A stretch of 64,000 nucleotides of DNA, from positions 28,320,061 through 28,384,060 of the forward strand of contig NC_030853.1 of assembly GCF_000208745.1 (NCBI RefSeq), written 5' to 3'. Made by a program: the position numbers and the translations under genes. This stretch comes from Theobroma cacao (lineage: Eukaryota > Streptophyta > Magnoliopsida > Malvales > Malvaceae). Shown here one piece after another: positions 12,816 through 23,905 of the stretch. The notes beneath the pieces were generated by a model that worked only from the letters and a program-made list of their open reading frames with translations, searched no databases and had not been told where the DNA came from. Positions within the stretch are counted from its first letter, which is position 1. Each line of letters starts with the position of its first letter.

Positions 12816-12956
12816 ATTTAATATTACAATTGTATAAGAAAAAACTTGAGTATTAACATTGAAACAAATATTACCATAGTATTTATTTATTCATTGTACT
12901 TCAATCATTTCCCTTATTTTACTTTGGGGAGTTAAAAGATCATATAATCGACACTT

Positions 12957-13099
12957 TATAAGGAAAGCAGGCATATCCTCCTTTCCACGCACATCGCAGT
13001 GTTGAATATTTTCTTGCTCATATCGCTTCTCCCACCAAGAGAAAAGCAAGGCGGTTTTTCTATTTTTTTACGTATATTATCCTTATTCGCAACCAGTTA
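12957..13099 (+). promoter_or_regulatory. Core promoter and leader of the intact sulfotransferase
   Basis: A TATAA at 12,957-12,961 lies 143 bp before the ATG. Around 12,995-13,050 sits a conserved segment, GTTGAATATTTTCTTG followed by CTTCTCCCACCAAGAGAAAAG, which recurs almost unchanged at 23,210-23,270 ahead of a broken copy and in weaker form at 8,798-8,840 ahead of the 8.9-kb copy. Position just below the TATA box suggests a 5' leader element or initiator region. Confidence 0.5.
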
Positions 13100-14092
13100 A
13101 TGGAATTCTCCTCCCTCTCAAAACCAATTGTTGAATCCAATATCTCTACGGAAGCCCTACAAAAATACAAAGAGGAGATATCAACTCTTCCAAAAGAAGA
13201 TGGATGGAGTCCCTTGATTCATCTTTGTTTGTACAAAGGCTTTTGGTTCTATCCTTACTTCTTGGAAGGAGCCATGTATGCTCAAGATCACTTCCAGCCG
13301 CAACCCAGTGATATATTCTTGTGCAGTGCAATGAAAACCGGCTGCACTTGGCTTAAGTCTTTGAGTTTTGCCATTGCAACCAGAGGTCAGTATGACGATT
13401 CCACGAGCCCTCTCCGAACCACAGTGCCTCACGATTGCATTCCCTTCTTGGAATATGGTGAGTACTCAACTGCAGAAGGGCCAAGAATCCCACTCGTTGC
13501 TTCACACCTTCCTTACACATTCTTGCCTAAATCTATAATAGATTCAGGTTGTAAAATCGTCTACCTTTGTAGAGATCCGAAGGATACGTTTGTTTCCATG
13601 TGGCATTTCTTCCGAAAGTTAGAAAATAACAGACCAGGGGAGGGAGACCTTGTTTCCATAGAGGAGGCCTTTGAGTTGTTCTGCAAAGGGTTGTCTTCTC
13701 ATGGACCTTACTGGGAACATGTATTAGGATACTGGAAAGCAAGCTTGGAACGCCCTGACAAAATACTATTCTTGAAATATGAAGACATGACCAAGGACAC
13801 TGAAGCATGTGTAAAGAAATTGGCTGAGTTCTTCGACTGCCCTTTCTCCTTAGAGGAAGAAAGAAAGGGAATAGTACAGGCAATCATCAAGTTTTGTAGC
13901 TTTGAGAATTTGAGCAACCTAGACGTCAATAAGACCGGGAAGCAAGTGAAGAAGGACGCGTTTGTTGAAAATAGTGCATATTTTAGGAAGGGGAAGATTG
14001 GAGATTGGAGAAATCATTTGACTGCTGAGATGGGTGCGCGTCTTGACAACATCATGAAGGAGAAGCTAAGCGGTTCAGGGTTGACCTTTTAA
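13100..14092 (+). CDS. Cytosolic sulfotransferase (SOT), intact
   Basis: Predicted 330-residue, intronless soluble enzyme, the usual length for plant SOTs. The family transfers the sulfuryl group from PAPS to hydroxyls of flavonoids, brassinosteroids, hydroxyjasmonate, desulfoglucosinolates or other small molecules in the cytosol. Visible signatures: PAPS loop KTGCTWLK at 79-86, candidate catalytic His136 in ASHLPY, 3'-phosphate-binding CRDPKDTFVS at 157-166 with Arg158 and Ser166, FLKYEDM at 224-230, and RKGKIGDW at 296-303. ATG 13,100 aligns with the starts of the related copies (MEFS- or MESS-). It is the only undamaged member of the cluster. It ends in SGSGLTF, lacking the last few residues (HxSPQE) of its relatives because of an earlier TAA, which is probably harmless. 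The acceptor cannot be told from sequence. Confidence 0.93.
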   Translation: MEFSSLSKPIVESNISTEALQKYKEEISTLPKEDGWSPLIHLCLYKGFWFYPYFLEGAMYAQDHFQPQPSDIFLCSAMKTGCTWLKSLSFAIATRGQYDDSTSPLRTTVPHDCIPFLEYGEYSTAEGPRIPLVASHLPYTFLPKSIIDSGCKIVYLCRDPKDTFVSMWHFFRKLENNRPGEGDLVSIEEAFELFCKGLSSHGPYWEHVLGYWKASLERPDKILFLKYEDMTKDTEACVKKLAEFFDCPFSLEEERKGIVQAIIKFCSFENLSNLDVNKTGKQVKKDAFVENSAYFRKGKIGDWRNHLTAEMGARLDNIMKEKLSGSGLTF

Positions 14093-17000
14093 CTTTTAAT
14101 CTGTATTTCTTGTTGAAGTGTTAAGTAGCTCTAAGGTTCATGTCAGTAACTACTCATATTCAACTTCTGTTTGAAAAGGAGGTGATGCTCTGTTACAATA
14201 ACATTAAACCTTGTTTTCTTTGTAATAAAATTAACAAAATCCCTTTTATTTCTTGACAATGGTTTATTTGATGGTGAGAACTGGCCAAGGATAGATGCTA
14301 TAGACATTTTATGGTTTACTGCAAGTTTCCTCTTGTGGGTGTTGAGGCACGTCTTATCATGCTGTGTTGATGACATGATTCTAGACTAAAAAAAGGCTCT
14401 GATCTGTTGCATTAATACTGTGTGAACCAAATATCTTTGTTTTGTGACCTCAGCTGGATACTACAGAAAGGTATTTGTTGGTTTTCTAGAATATTTATTA
14501 GGAGGAGCTTTACATGGCCCAGGTGGCCATAATTTCCAAACTTTTTCTCTCCCTCTTGATTTGTAAACTACGTAACTTGCCATCTGCTCCTCCATCTTGA
14601 CTTGCCAGAGTGAGAGAGGTAGGAAAAAGAAAGAAAGAAAGAAATATGGGGTTTTGATCAGAATTAAAAAGAAGAAATTTCAATGGCCTTTGTATATTGA
14701 TGATAATGGTAGTACTCCTGAAAACAAATAGTTGTAGGGTTGCTCTTGCAGTGATGACGTTATTAGAAGTGTGATGCTAAATGAGCCGACAAAGTACGAT
14801 GCCAAAGAAATTAAATTGCCCGTCGACTAGAGACTAGAATCGTATTGATCTACAAGTATGCTTTGTCCCTGGTAACTCTCGGGTTGATGCTGTGTCGGAT
14901 GTTTGCTTTGTTTCTCGGTGGCGATCGGGTTAATGCTGCATTGCATGCTAGCGACGGTGACGTTGCTTTATATTTTTTGAGGATATTGTCTATTATGTTA
15001 GGTAATGTTTAACGGTTAAACGTTGTCCTGTATGATGCTGTTAAGTGCTGTTTGCTGTTTTTATGAGTTGTGAATTGTATCTTTTTGTGTAGGTGTTTTC
15101 TGGTGTAAGAATCTGGTTTCATTGGATGCATTTGTAGGGACACAACCTAGTTCTGTTTGGTCTCTTTAATCGAGTAAATTAAAAAAACTGAAGAAAATCC
15201 TTCAGAAAAGATGTCGTGATCGTTTAATTTGGATTTAATCTTCCATGGTTAACGTTTTCCATGTTGCTTAAATCATTTTTTTAGACTCCAAACTGTCGGC
15301 TATCAGCTCTGTTTCAAATGTGGCCTTAATCTATTCGACTTTGGTATATATTGTGTTTCCATGATCGCATGTGGTGGCAGTATTTACTAGGAAAGTAGTG
15401 GGAATTTTTGGTTCATTACATATAGTTTTGTACTACATAAAAATATAGTTTTTTTTTTCCATCTTGCATACCCATAAATCCTAATTTAAAACTTGAATCT
15501 ATGACTTTGATGTCATATTTTTAAATTTTAATTCTCAAATTATTATGTTTTATTTTTTGCTCAAAAAAATCCATTGTATTAATTAAATGATTATAAAAAA
15601 ATCTCGCAATTCAAGTAATTGCAATGATACAAAAAAATTCACCTGAAATAGCACCATTAAGTGAATATTTGCGCACAATGTATCATGAAAAGAATAGGGA
15701 ACAACAACTTGTCCCTCCCAAAATAATCATAGGGGTGAAAAGAAAAGGATATAAGTAGAACCTGCCCTATACTAAGGAACAAAATTTGCTATAGCTCCTT
15801 AATTTATCTGTAATTCTCGGATTCTGTCAGAACCATTGTCATCTCCCTTCATTACCTTGATCCAGAAATTTAACCAAAGATATATACCAAGTCATGTATA
15901 TCCCACATTTTTAATTAAAACAATTTCTTTTTCTAATCCCCATAGAAATCACAGGTCATAAACCATCGTTTCTTTCATACCACTTGAATAAGGAAGACGG
16001 CCAATACACCTCATCAATGGAAAATTTAACCCCAAAATTGAGATCAAACTCCAAGAAGCAACACGTGAGAGATGATTGCAGTTTTCAATGATAGAAATGA
16101 CACCGGAGCATGACCTTCTCATCCAAAATAAGCCCCGTAATCGTAAAGAACCTTTTTGTAGAGATGCAATCGAAATAAACAAACCATTAGAAACGTTGTA
16201 CCTATGGGTAGGGCAACCTTGACAATGAAGTTAAGTGATATATATATATTTGTCATTATCATATGATTTGTTATATTTCGTTTGAACATTGTTGTGTTTA
16301 TAAATGGCCAGCTTTTTTAGCCATTAGTGTGTACTGGATTCCTATTTAAATTGTAAGAAATAGACCTTGAATTAAAAACATCTTCATTGTTCGGAAAAAC
16401 ATCATTAAAAAACAAAAAAAAATCAACTAAAATTATCTTTATGAAAACTACTCTTTGTACAGTTTTGTCCCCATCTTTATTTGATACGTAATATAACAAT
16501 TAAGTGGTATATTTGTCATTATCATATGATTTGTTATGTTATCATGTAATTATTTCATAAATGGCCACCTTTTAGCCTTTACTGTGTACTGAATTCTTAT
16601 TAAAATTGTATGAAAAAGACCTTGACTTGAAAACCTTTTTCATTATTGTTATGGAAAAACATCATTAGATACACAAAAATCAACTAAAATTATCTTTATG
16701 AAAAATACCCTTCATCTTCACGGTTTTCTCTCTATCTTTATTTGATACACACGGACACTTGTGTGTGTGTGTGTATATATCTATATATATAATTCAATCG
16801 GAAAGATATGATATAATATGACATTTGAATATTATTTCATTAGTGTGTGTATTGCACATATATTAAAATTGTATGGAGAAAGAACTTTACTTGAGAAAAT
16901 TTTTATCGTCTTGCACTTAATTCTCTTGGCAATAAAAATTGCTCCATAGAAGCGTGTGGTAGAATGAGTATTTGTTTATACTGTATTCATTACCTTATGT

Positions 17001-17190
17001 ACATATATTTTGTAACAAAAATAAAAATACATCATGGGCCAAGATGGGTTAATGAGGAGAAAAGTCTTCACCCAAAACCCTGCCGGACTAAAAGAGGACA
17101 TTGGGCCATGCTTGACTTGAAACTATAGAAAATTCCAAGATGGCCCATCAACACGAACTTTTGTCTTCGAGAGCTGCACAAAACCAGTGA
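14093..17190. other. Gene-free stretch within the sulfotransferase cluster
   Basis: No coding region I can support. It contains the tandem repeat listed at 16,230-16,745, TG/TA microsatellites near 16,757-16,790, and a more GC-balanced part at about 14,720-15,170 whose origin I cannot name. Confidence 0.5.
16230..16745. repeat. Direct tandem repeat, period about 0.27 kb
   Basis: Two adjacent copies share TTTGTCATTATCATATGATT, ATAAATGGCCA, GGAAAAACATCATTA and AATCAACTAAAATTATCTTT in the same order (16,250 onward and 16,510 onward). A third, shorter and more diverged copy may follow at about 16,800-16,920. It has no coding content. Confidence 0.7.
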
Positions 17191-17199
17191 GAAATGGGT

Positions 17200-17520
17200 G
17201 GTTGACAACTGGAAGGGGCCAGCTGCCATTGAGCTAGCTGGGTTTGTCCACTCGGCATGGGCTTGGTCACGGCTAATTTGCTAGCATGAAGACAATGAGT
17301 GTTCAAACTTTCTCGAGAGAAAGAAAGAGGAAAGGTCATGGACTATGTAGTTTCAGCTTCCAACCAAATTCAATCCTATTACTTAGTAATTATACTGTGG
17401 GAATTGCCGAATTGGAGAGCAGAGCATTTCAATAATTTCTTTTTTCACTTGTCGTTTTTATGTATTTGGAGGCCACTATTCCACCGATTCCAGTGGCCAA
17501 TTAGTAAAGATCTCTAAAGA
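17200..17520. repeat. Sulfotransferase upstream module, copy 2
   Basis: Homologous to 7,810-8,180: GGAAGGGGCCAGCT, the GGGTTTGTCCACTC block, GAGAGAAAGAAAGAGGAAAG, GAGAGCAGAGCATTTCAAT and CACCGATTCCA occur in the same order. It precedes the sulfotransferase fragment at 17,841. Confidence 0.72.
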
Positions 17521-17840
17521 TGATCTTGTCTCCCACTTGGAACATTGTTGTGTTATTCATCATAGCAAATAATTAGCAAGCCATTGTTCTACTAGCTACC
17601 ATGGAAAAGCTTGGGCACTTGATTTCCCCAGTTCAGCTTGTGTTTTGTGGCTGAACTGTGCTGCCATTTAGGATTCAGGGGACTGGTTTTTTTTGGTGGC
17701 TGAATTGTGTGACCTATTTGGTCTCTCTGTAACAGGAGATTAGTAGCTGAAGGGATTTCTCTCTACTCTCTTTGCTTTTTCTGACAACCCCCTTGCCAGG
17801 TCTTTCAATGAAATGTTCATGCCCTTCAAATATATATCAA

Positions 17841-17957
17841 ATGGAATCATCCTTCCCCGCTCTTAAAATAAATTTTGTGTTTAATATCTCTCCGGAATCC
17901 CTAAACAAGTACAAAGATATAGTATCAACTCTTCCTACAGAAAATGGCTTATGCTCA
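17841..17957 (+). pseudogene. Sulfotransferase N-terminal fragment
   Basis: The first 39 or so codons of a sulfotransferase (MESSFPALKINFVFNIS, then LNKYKDIVSTLPTENG), closest to the copies at 24.6 and 26.7 kb. Homology stops abruptly after GGCTTATGCTCAT, where the next sequence is a dispersed repeat (17,960-18,170) also found at 25,781-25,968. The rest of the gene is absent, so this is a truncated relic. Confidence 0.85.
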
Positions 17958-17959
17958 TC

Positions 17960-18170
17960 ATCTGCCCTAGTGACCACCCAATTTCAGATTCATGAATTAA
18001 TAATAAAATTGTTTAGAAGAGATAGGCATGGAGAATTAGGATAAGAGAGAAGAAGGAACTTATTTATATACGATTTATAAGTAACAGAATAGAAGAGAAA
18101 GTAGGAAGGGAAAGGATCGCTAAGCTTGAGAGCAAAATTTGGGTTTTTGTAGTATTAGGGTTTTGCCCTT
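17960..18170. repeat. Dispersed repeat R1, copy 1
   Basis: About 200 bp matching 25,781-25,968 nearly base for base (GACCACC, TAATAATAAAATTGTTT, AAGAGAGAAGAAGGAA, GGGAAAGGGATCGCTAAGCT). It is followed at about 18,165-18,305 by a small direct repeat of GGGTTTTGCCCTTT and TAGTCTCACAGC. This may be a piece of a retrotransposon terminal region; no ends or coding part are seen. Confidence 0.7.
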
Positions 18171-18639
18171 TTTTTGTTTTCCCTCCCTTTTTATTAGTCT
18201 CACAGCGAAATCTGACTATTTTTTATTATCCTGAAAGTAGAATTTTGGGTTTTGCCCTTTCTTTGTTTTCCTTCTTAGTCTCACAGCAATATCTGACCCC
18301 TTTCTTTGGTTTTTGCTGAGTTTCTTCAACAAAGGAAAATCTTATCTTACATCAAGCAAAAAAGATAGAAGATTACCATTTTCCAGTCATATGTGGATAG
18401 AGAAAGAGGAGAAAATATACAAGAAATAAGATAAGAGTTACAGATTAAAACAAACATGTATTAATTAGTAATTAAAAAATAAAAATGTGTCAAATCTGTC
18501 GTGTGTTTCAGGAAGGAAATATAGTAACACATATTATTGCTAATGAGAGTTTTTCTATTAGGGATAATTTTTTAGTTTATTCTAATCGTCCAGAAAAAGT
18601 TAGAAGGATATTGTAAGAGGAAATATTTGTTAAGATGTA

Positions 18640-21600
18640 TTTGGTGTTTCATTTTCAAGATTAATCGAGCAATAAAATTTTTTTCTTTCCCTCAAAACAA
18701 TAGACATGTGATTAGTCCAAAACCCAACTAGCTTAGTCGAATACCGACCAATCAGTTTCGTAGGCAGCCTTTACAAAATTGTGGCGAAAACTTTGACGAA
18801 TAGATTGAGAGATGTCATTGGTGAAGTTATAGGGAGGAATCAATTTGCTTTCATCAAAGGTAGGCAATTGATGGATTGTGCACTCATAACTAATGAAATG
18901 GTGGACTGGATGCGTAAAAGTAAAAAAGGAGGCTTGTTGTTTAAAGTAGATTTTGAGAAGGCCTACGATTGTGTGAGCTGAAATTTTCTTGATTTCGTCA
19001 TGTCAAAAATGGGTTTTGGAGCTAAGTGGAAGGTTTGGATAAAAGAGTGCATTACTACAGCAACAATATCATTTTTTGTGAATGGTTCCCCAATTAGTCA
19101 GCTCAAAATGGAGAGAGGTTTAAGGTAGGGGTGTCTGCTATCCCCTTTTTTATTCAATATGGTGGGGGAGGTTTTAAGTAGTATGCTTAGGAAAGTTGAG
19201 GATCTAGGTATGTGTAAAGGTGTGGTGGTGGGAGATAATGGAATGTCACTCACTCATTTTCAATATGTTGATGATACCATCATCTTTTGTGAGCCTAAGA
19301 TTGAGAATATGTTGAGGGTAAAACGGATTCTTAGATGCTTCCAAAGTGTTTCCAGGCTAAGAATCAATTTATCCAAGAGCCATTTGATTGGAATTGGGGT
19401 TGAGCAGAATGTGGTTGAGAATTGGGCAAGGAGAATTTCTTTCCAAATAGGAGAAGTCCCCACCACTTATTTGGGGCTGCCATTAGGAGTTAATCATAAC
19501 TCCGTTAAGTTTTGGAAACTTGTGATTGACAGAGTCGGAGCTAGATTGGCAGGATGAAAGCAAAAACTCTTTCTTTGGGGGATAGAGTGACATTATTGAG
19601 GTCGGTTTTGACAAGTTTATCAATCTTTTTTATGTCGCTATTTCAAGTCTCGGTCCAAGTGAAGAATGAGCTTGAAAAAATCCAAAGAAACTTCTTATGG
19701 GGAGGGGCTGAGTTGAAAAGGAAAATTCATTACGTGAAGTGGGACAAAGTTTGCAACTACAAGGAATGTGGAGGCATTGGGATAACGAATATTGAGGTGA
19801 AAAATCGTGCACTTCTAAATAAGTGGATATGGAGATACGAAAAAGAAAGAGATAGTCTATGGAGGGAAGTCCTTGTGGCGAAAACTAAGAGTGATCCTAC
19901 AATGCTCTTGCCGAGTGTGAGTGTAAATAGGAGAGCCTCAACACTATAGAAACGAATTATTAGTCCTCTTTTTCCTTCTAATAAATATTTTTTATAGGTT
20001 ACCTCTAATCTTGATTTTGCAGTGGGCAATGGAGAAAATATAAAATTTTGGCAGAATGAATGGATGGAGGGAATCATTTTGTTCGATGCTGTTCCTAGAA
20101 TTTTCGCGTTAACTCAAAATAAAAATGGTATAATCGCTGATTTTGGCATATGGGAGGGTGATCACTGAATCTGGGATATACATCTCAGAAGACAGCTGTT
20201 TGGATGGGAGATTGAGCAATGAGAGTATCTGGGAGAAGCCCTCCGTGAGTTCCAACTTAGCAAAGAATTAACAGATGAGCTGGTATGAAAAAGGGGAGCA
20301 AATGAAATTTACATTGCCAAGTCTTTTTGTGAATATACTCTTGTCACTAATGATAAAGTAGATGGTATTTGGAAGCAAGTATGGGCAAATCTAGCACCAT
20401 ATAGAGTGGAGGCTTTTGCATGGCAGATCCTCCATGGTAAAATTGCTGTGAAAGACGAACTTGATAAGAGAGGCATGCTTATGGGGAATGCAATTCTATG
20501 TGTGCTCTGCAATAGCGAAAGGGAAACAATTCAACATCCGTTCGTCGATTGTTATGAGACATGAAAAGTTTGGATGGGCTGGTGCAAGGCATGGGGGGTT
20601 TCATGGAGTTCACCAAAAGACATAAGAACATTTTTCGAAGCCTGGAATGATTGTCAAGTAGGTTTGAAAGACAAAAAACTGTGAAAATTGGCATATTTTG
20701 CAACTGTATGGACAATTTGGAAGTGCAAGAATGAGGTGGTTTTTGAAGGAAGAAAGTGGGACAGCGAGCAATGCCATGATTCAGCAAGGTTGAGAGCAGC
20801 AGTTTGGGGGAATGCAAAATGGTCGAAAGAATTCCCATCAGTTCTTAACACCTATAGACAGTTACCAACAACAAATCTGAACAAAACGAAAGCTAAAGAA
20901 AGAACGAGGGTTGAATGGGACTACCGCATCAAGGTCAAATGAAGTTTAATGTCGACGGGGCAGCACGAGGATGTCCGGGACCTGCAGGAATTGGTGGTAT
21001 ACTTACAAATCACAAAGGAGATGTCAGAGTCATATTTTCCAAATCCATAGGAGTAGCTGATTCAAATTTAGCTGAATTGTTAGCTATAAAGGAAGCTTTT
21101 ATTATCTTCACATCATCAAGATGGAGGAACGATCAAAAGCTGGTGATCGAATGTGACTCTTCTAACGCTGTTAAATGGATAAATCAATCGCACACTGCAC
21201 CTTGGAGAATGCGAAAATGGCTGATCCAAATAGAGAGGATGAAGGAAAAACTTATGGGATGGGATGTCAAGCATGTGAGGAGAGAGGCGAATCAAAGAGC
21301 GGATTCACTTGCCAATGAGGGAGTTCAACTGCAGAATGACATATTGAGAGTCTATGGGAATGACACTGGAGATCCAGCACAAGAAAACCTTGACTTATGA
21401 GTTCAACATAGATTTTTTTGTTTTTGTTTTTCTTTTGTTGATTCCTAGTACGAATTTTGGTTCTGTGGGTGGTTCTGGTTTTTGTGTTTGACAAGATCAC
21501 TTTGCCTGTTTGATTGTGGTTTGCTAACCTCTTTTTGTTTGATGGGGGATGTATATGCTGTTTTTCTGGGGAAGGCAGGGGTTGGTCTTGTTGCTGCAGA

Positions 21601-21710
21601 ATTGATTTTTTGTGATTGTGCAGCTTTTTATGAGGTTTTCTCCTCCTTTTGGATGTTACTTTGTTTACCTTATGAATGAATTCTGCTTTTCAAAAAAAAA
21701 AAAAAAAAAA
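18640..21710 (+). mobile_element. LINE (non-LTR retrotransposon), 5'-truncated and inactive
   Basis: Carries the C-terminal part of a plant LINE ORF2. Reverse transcriptase runs from about 18,720 (EYRPISFVGSLYKIVAKTL, FIKGRQLMD, KVDFEKAYD) through FQYVDDTIIF, a YVDD catalytic box, near 19,260. The RT zinc-binding region follows (19,560-20,900), then an RNase H domain from about 20,940 (KFNVDGAARG, ECDSSNAVKWI, VRREANQRADSLAN). It ends with a run of 19 A at 21,692-21,710, the expected 3' tail. Stops lie at 18,979, 19,126, 19,947, 19,995, 20,166, 20,220, 20,286, 20,562 and 20,682, with frameshifts near 19,556 and 20,920. Most of the stops replace a tryptophan expected in the family. The 5' end is uncertain and no target duplication was found. 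It separates the 17.8- and 21.9-kb sulfotransferase relics. Confidence 0.9.
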
Positions 21711-21863
21711 ACAAAGACACTTAGTGAGAGAAGGGACACAATAATTCGAAATAATTCTCCAATAATTGAACCCAAAAGACAAGCTCCAATTCTTTATAAA
21801 CAAAGCATGGTTATACTCTATTTCCCGTTCAAGTGCTCTGCATGCATATTTCTCCCTTACAAA

Positions 21864-22663
21864 ATGGAATTCTCCTTCCCTTTTCAAAGAAATCTTACCT
21901 CCAGTATCCCTGCAGAATCCCGAGAAAAAATGCCAAAAGCTTATTGCCACTCCTCCTAAAGAAAATAGCTGGACACCCTTCCAGCCTCTTTAGTCATACC
22001 CAGGATTTTGGTTCTCCAGTCTTCTTAGAAGGAGTCATGTATATTCAAGATCACTTCCAGGCTCAATCTACCGATATTCTCCTCTGCAGCTCAGTGAACA
22101 CCGGCATTGCTTGGCTTAAGGCCTTGAGTTTCTCTTTTGCAACCAGAATCCAATTCAACAATTCTATCAGCCCTCTCAAACCACCATTGCGAACCAGTGC
22201 ATTCCTTTCTTGGACCATGGAGAGTACGCAGCTTCACAAGGCCCAAGTTTCCCGCTCTTGGCTACCCATGTACGGTACACAAGCTTGCCTAAGTCTGTAA
22301 TTGATTCAGGTTGTAAAATTGTTTATATTTGCAGAGATCCGAAGGATAGCTTTGTTTCTCTATGGCACTTAAATTCGTGCGAAAGGCTACACGAAATAAT
22401 ATCAAAGAGCTCAAGGAGGGAGACCTCATATCAGTGGAAGAGGCCTTTGAATTGTATTGCAAAGGAATCTCTCTCTACAGACCAATAGGGAACATGTCTT
22501 GGGGTACTGGAACTCGAGCTTGGAACATCCTGACAAGATATTGTTCCTTACATATGAAGACATGATGAAGGAGACTGAATCATACGCAAAGAAACTAGCT
22601 GAATTCCGGGGGTGCCTTTTTTCCTTTGAGGAAGAAAGAGGGGGCAGAATACAAGGAATATGA
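21864..22663 (+). pseudogene. Sulfotransferase, multiply frameshifted and 3'-truncated
   Basis: Starts MEFSFPFQRNLTSSIPAESR at ATG 21,864 and is closest to the 11.2-kb copy, with a homologous promoter (TATAAA at 21,795). Frame is lost at about 21,925, again near 22,180, near 22,370 and near 22,485, and a TAG replaces the Cys codon at about 21,992. The PAPS loop reads VNTGIAWLK, with Asn in place of the essential Lys. Homology stops at IQG near 22,663; the C-terminal part with the RKGxxGDW motif is gone, replaced by unrelated AT-rich DNA. It still has the G that the 11.2-kb copy has lost near 11,880. Clearly non-functional. Confidence 0.9.
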
Positions 22664-22865
22664 CTTTGATGCATAGTGATTTTATAATTGTAACAACTTT
22701 ATAATTTTTTTACAAAGTTTTTATGTTGCATAGGCTTCATCCAATTAGTACTTAATAACTCATTATTATTGCATTAACATGAAAAAAAAAATTATTACAT
22801 ATAATTATGTGATTAAATATACATTAAATGATAATATATATTTTTTGATCAATCCAATTGATTAA

Positions 22866-23179
22866 AAGGTGTCTGCCAACAAAGAGTTGAGGATTGAATG
22901 GGGCTATGTAGGCTCACAGCTCGAAGATGAGGGAGTGGAGGCTTTCAAGAAGAGCTGTGACAGCCTTCTTGACACCTTGCAAGTGAACCTAACTCAAAGC
23001 CCTTGTGATGAGCTTGTTTTGCTGTCACACTGCAACTGAATAAAACAAGCGGGTCTTAGTTCCGGCTGTAAAGTTATTTGGTGAGTGTTTGTAAGACGTT
23101 GAATGTTTGTATTATAAAACGGTGATGGTGCTTGTTCAATGAAATTTCGTTTTGTGCCTGGTTCCCCTTAAAAAAAAAA
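22866..23179 (+). pseudogene. Retro-fragment resembling a transaldolase C-terminus
   Basis: A 57-codon open stretch ending at TGA 23,037-23,039 (KELRIEWGYVGSQLEDEGVE, then AFKKSCDSLLDTLQ) has the shape of the C-terminal helix of transaldolases (LxxEGVxxFxxSxxxLLxxL). The assignment rests on recall and is tentative. It is followed by about 130 bp that look like a 3' UTR and then ten A residues at 23,170-23,179. The upstream part of the gene is missing. An exon end, UTR and A tail in this order point to reverse transcription of an mRNA, probably by LINE machinery like that of the relic next door. Confidence 0.5.
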
Positions 23180-23204
23180 GTGTAAGTATATATGGCTCTT
23201 AATT

Positions 23205-23299
23205 TTTTGTTAAATATTTTCTTGGTCATATAGCTTCTCCCACCAAGAGAAAAGCAAGGCGGTTTTTCTATTTTTTACATTCTTATTCACTAGCAATTA
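23205..23299 (+). repeat. Duplicated sulfotransferase promoter segment
   Basis: Nearly identical to 13,000-13,099, the leader of the intact gene: TTAAATATTTTCTTGGTCAT, CTTCTCCCACCAAGAGAAAA and GCAAGGCGGTTTTTC. It shows that the fragment at 23,300 came from the intact gene or its direct ancestor. Confidence 0.8.
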
Positions 23300-23524
23300 A
23301 TGGAATTTTCCTCCCTTTAAAACCAATTATTGCATCCAATATTTTTGAAAGGAGACATGTATGCTCAATATCACTTCCAAGCGCAAATCGATGATATTTT
23401 CTTGTGCAGTTCAATGGAAAACGGCAGCGCTTGGCTTAAGTCTTTGAGTTTTTCCCTTGCAACCAGAGTCCAGTTTGACGATTCCATGAGCCCTCTCAGA
23501 ACCACGCTGCCCCACGATTGCATT
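23300..23524 (+). pseudogene. Sulfotransferase fragment, internal deletion
   Basis: Starts at ATG 23,300 and is closest to the intact 13.1-kb gene. About 125 bp is missing between CCAATAT and TTGAAAGG, removing the segment before the LEGAM motif. The PAPS loop reads SSMENGSAWLK, with the Lys-Thr pair replaced. Homology ends at CACGATTGCATT, where the sequence switches to a block found again at 26,292. Everything after the first third of the gene is absent. Confidence 0.85.
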
Positions 23525-23905
23525 CTGTTAGAATTGAGATTGTTTTTGACCACTTAGCTTCTCTAATTGAAATATATGTCTTGTTTGATGCCTCAGTTTT
23601 TGGTTCTGATTTATGCAACATAATGGCAGACAATTAAGCATGTTTAGTTGCCTAGTTTACATTCTCATTTTTTTCGTTCAAAGTTGCCTAGTTTACATAG
23701 TGGCAGATTTCTATGATCTTTACATTCAAACAGTTATTATAAATAAGATTTGCATGCATTATTCTCCATTCCATTGCAAGTGTTTAACATTGTTGTCTTC
23801 GGCCAAAAAATGGAACAATGTTGTCTTATTCATCATAGCAATTAAGTAGCAAACCATTCTTCTCCTAGCTACAGAGCTTGGCCACTTGATTTCTCCAGTT
23901 TAGGT
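23524..23905. repeat. Upstream block shared with 26,292-26,675
   Basis: About 380 bp repeated with few changes at 26,292-26,675 (TTCTGTTAGAATTGAGATTG, GTCTTGTTTGA, TAGTTGCCTAGTTTACATTC, GCATGCATTATTCTCCATTC, ACTTGATTTCCCCAGTTC). In the second copy it runs directly into the ATG of the 26.7-kb sulfotransferase, so it is that gene's promoter region. Here it is separated from the 24.6-kb fragment by about 0.67 kb of other DNA. Confidence 0.8.

Noticed and set aside
14740..14820. Possible box C/D snoRNA (GTGATGA near 14,750)
   Set aside because: No matching CTGA box D or terminal stem at the expected distance.
18640..21710. LINE as a functional retrotransposon
   Set aside because: It is 5'-truncated, with at least nine stops and two frameshifts, so it cannot encode active proteins.
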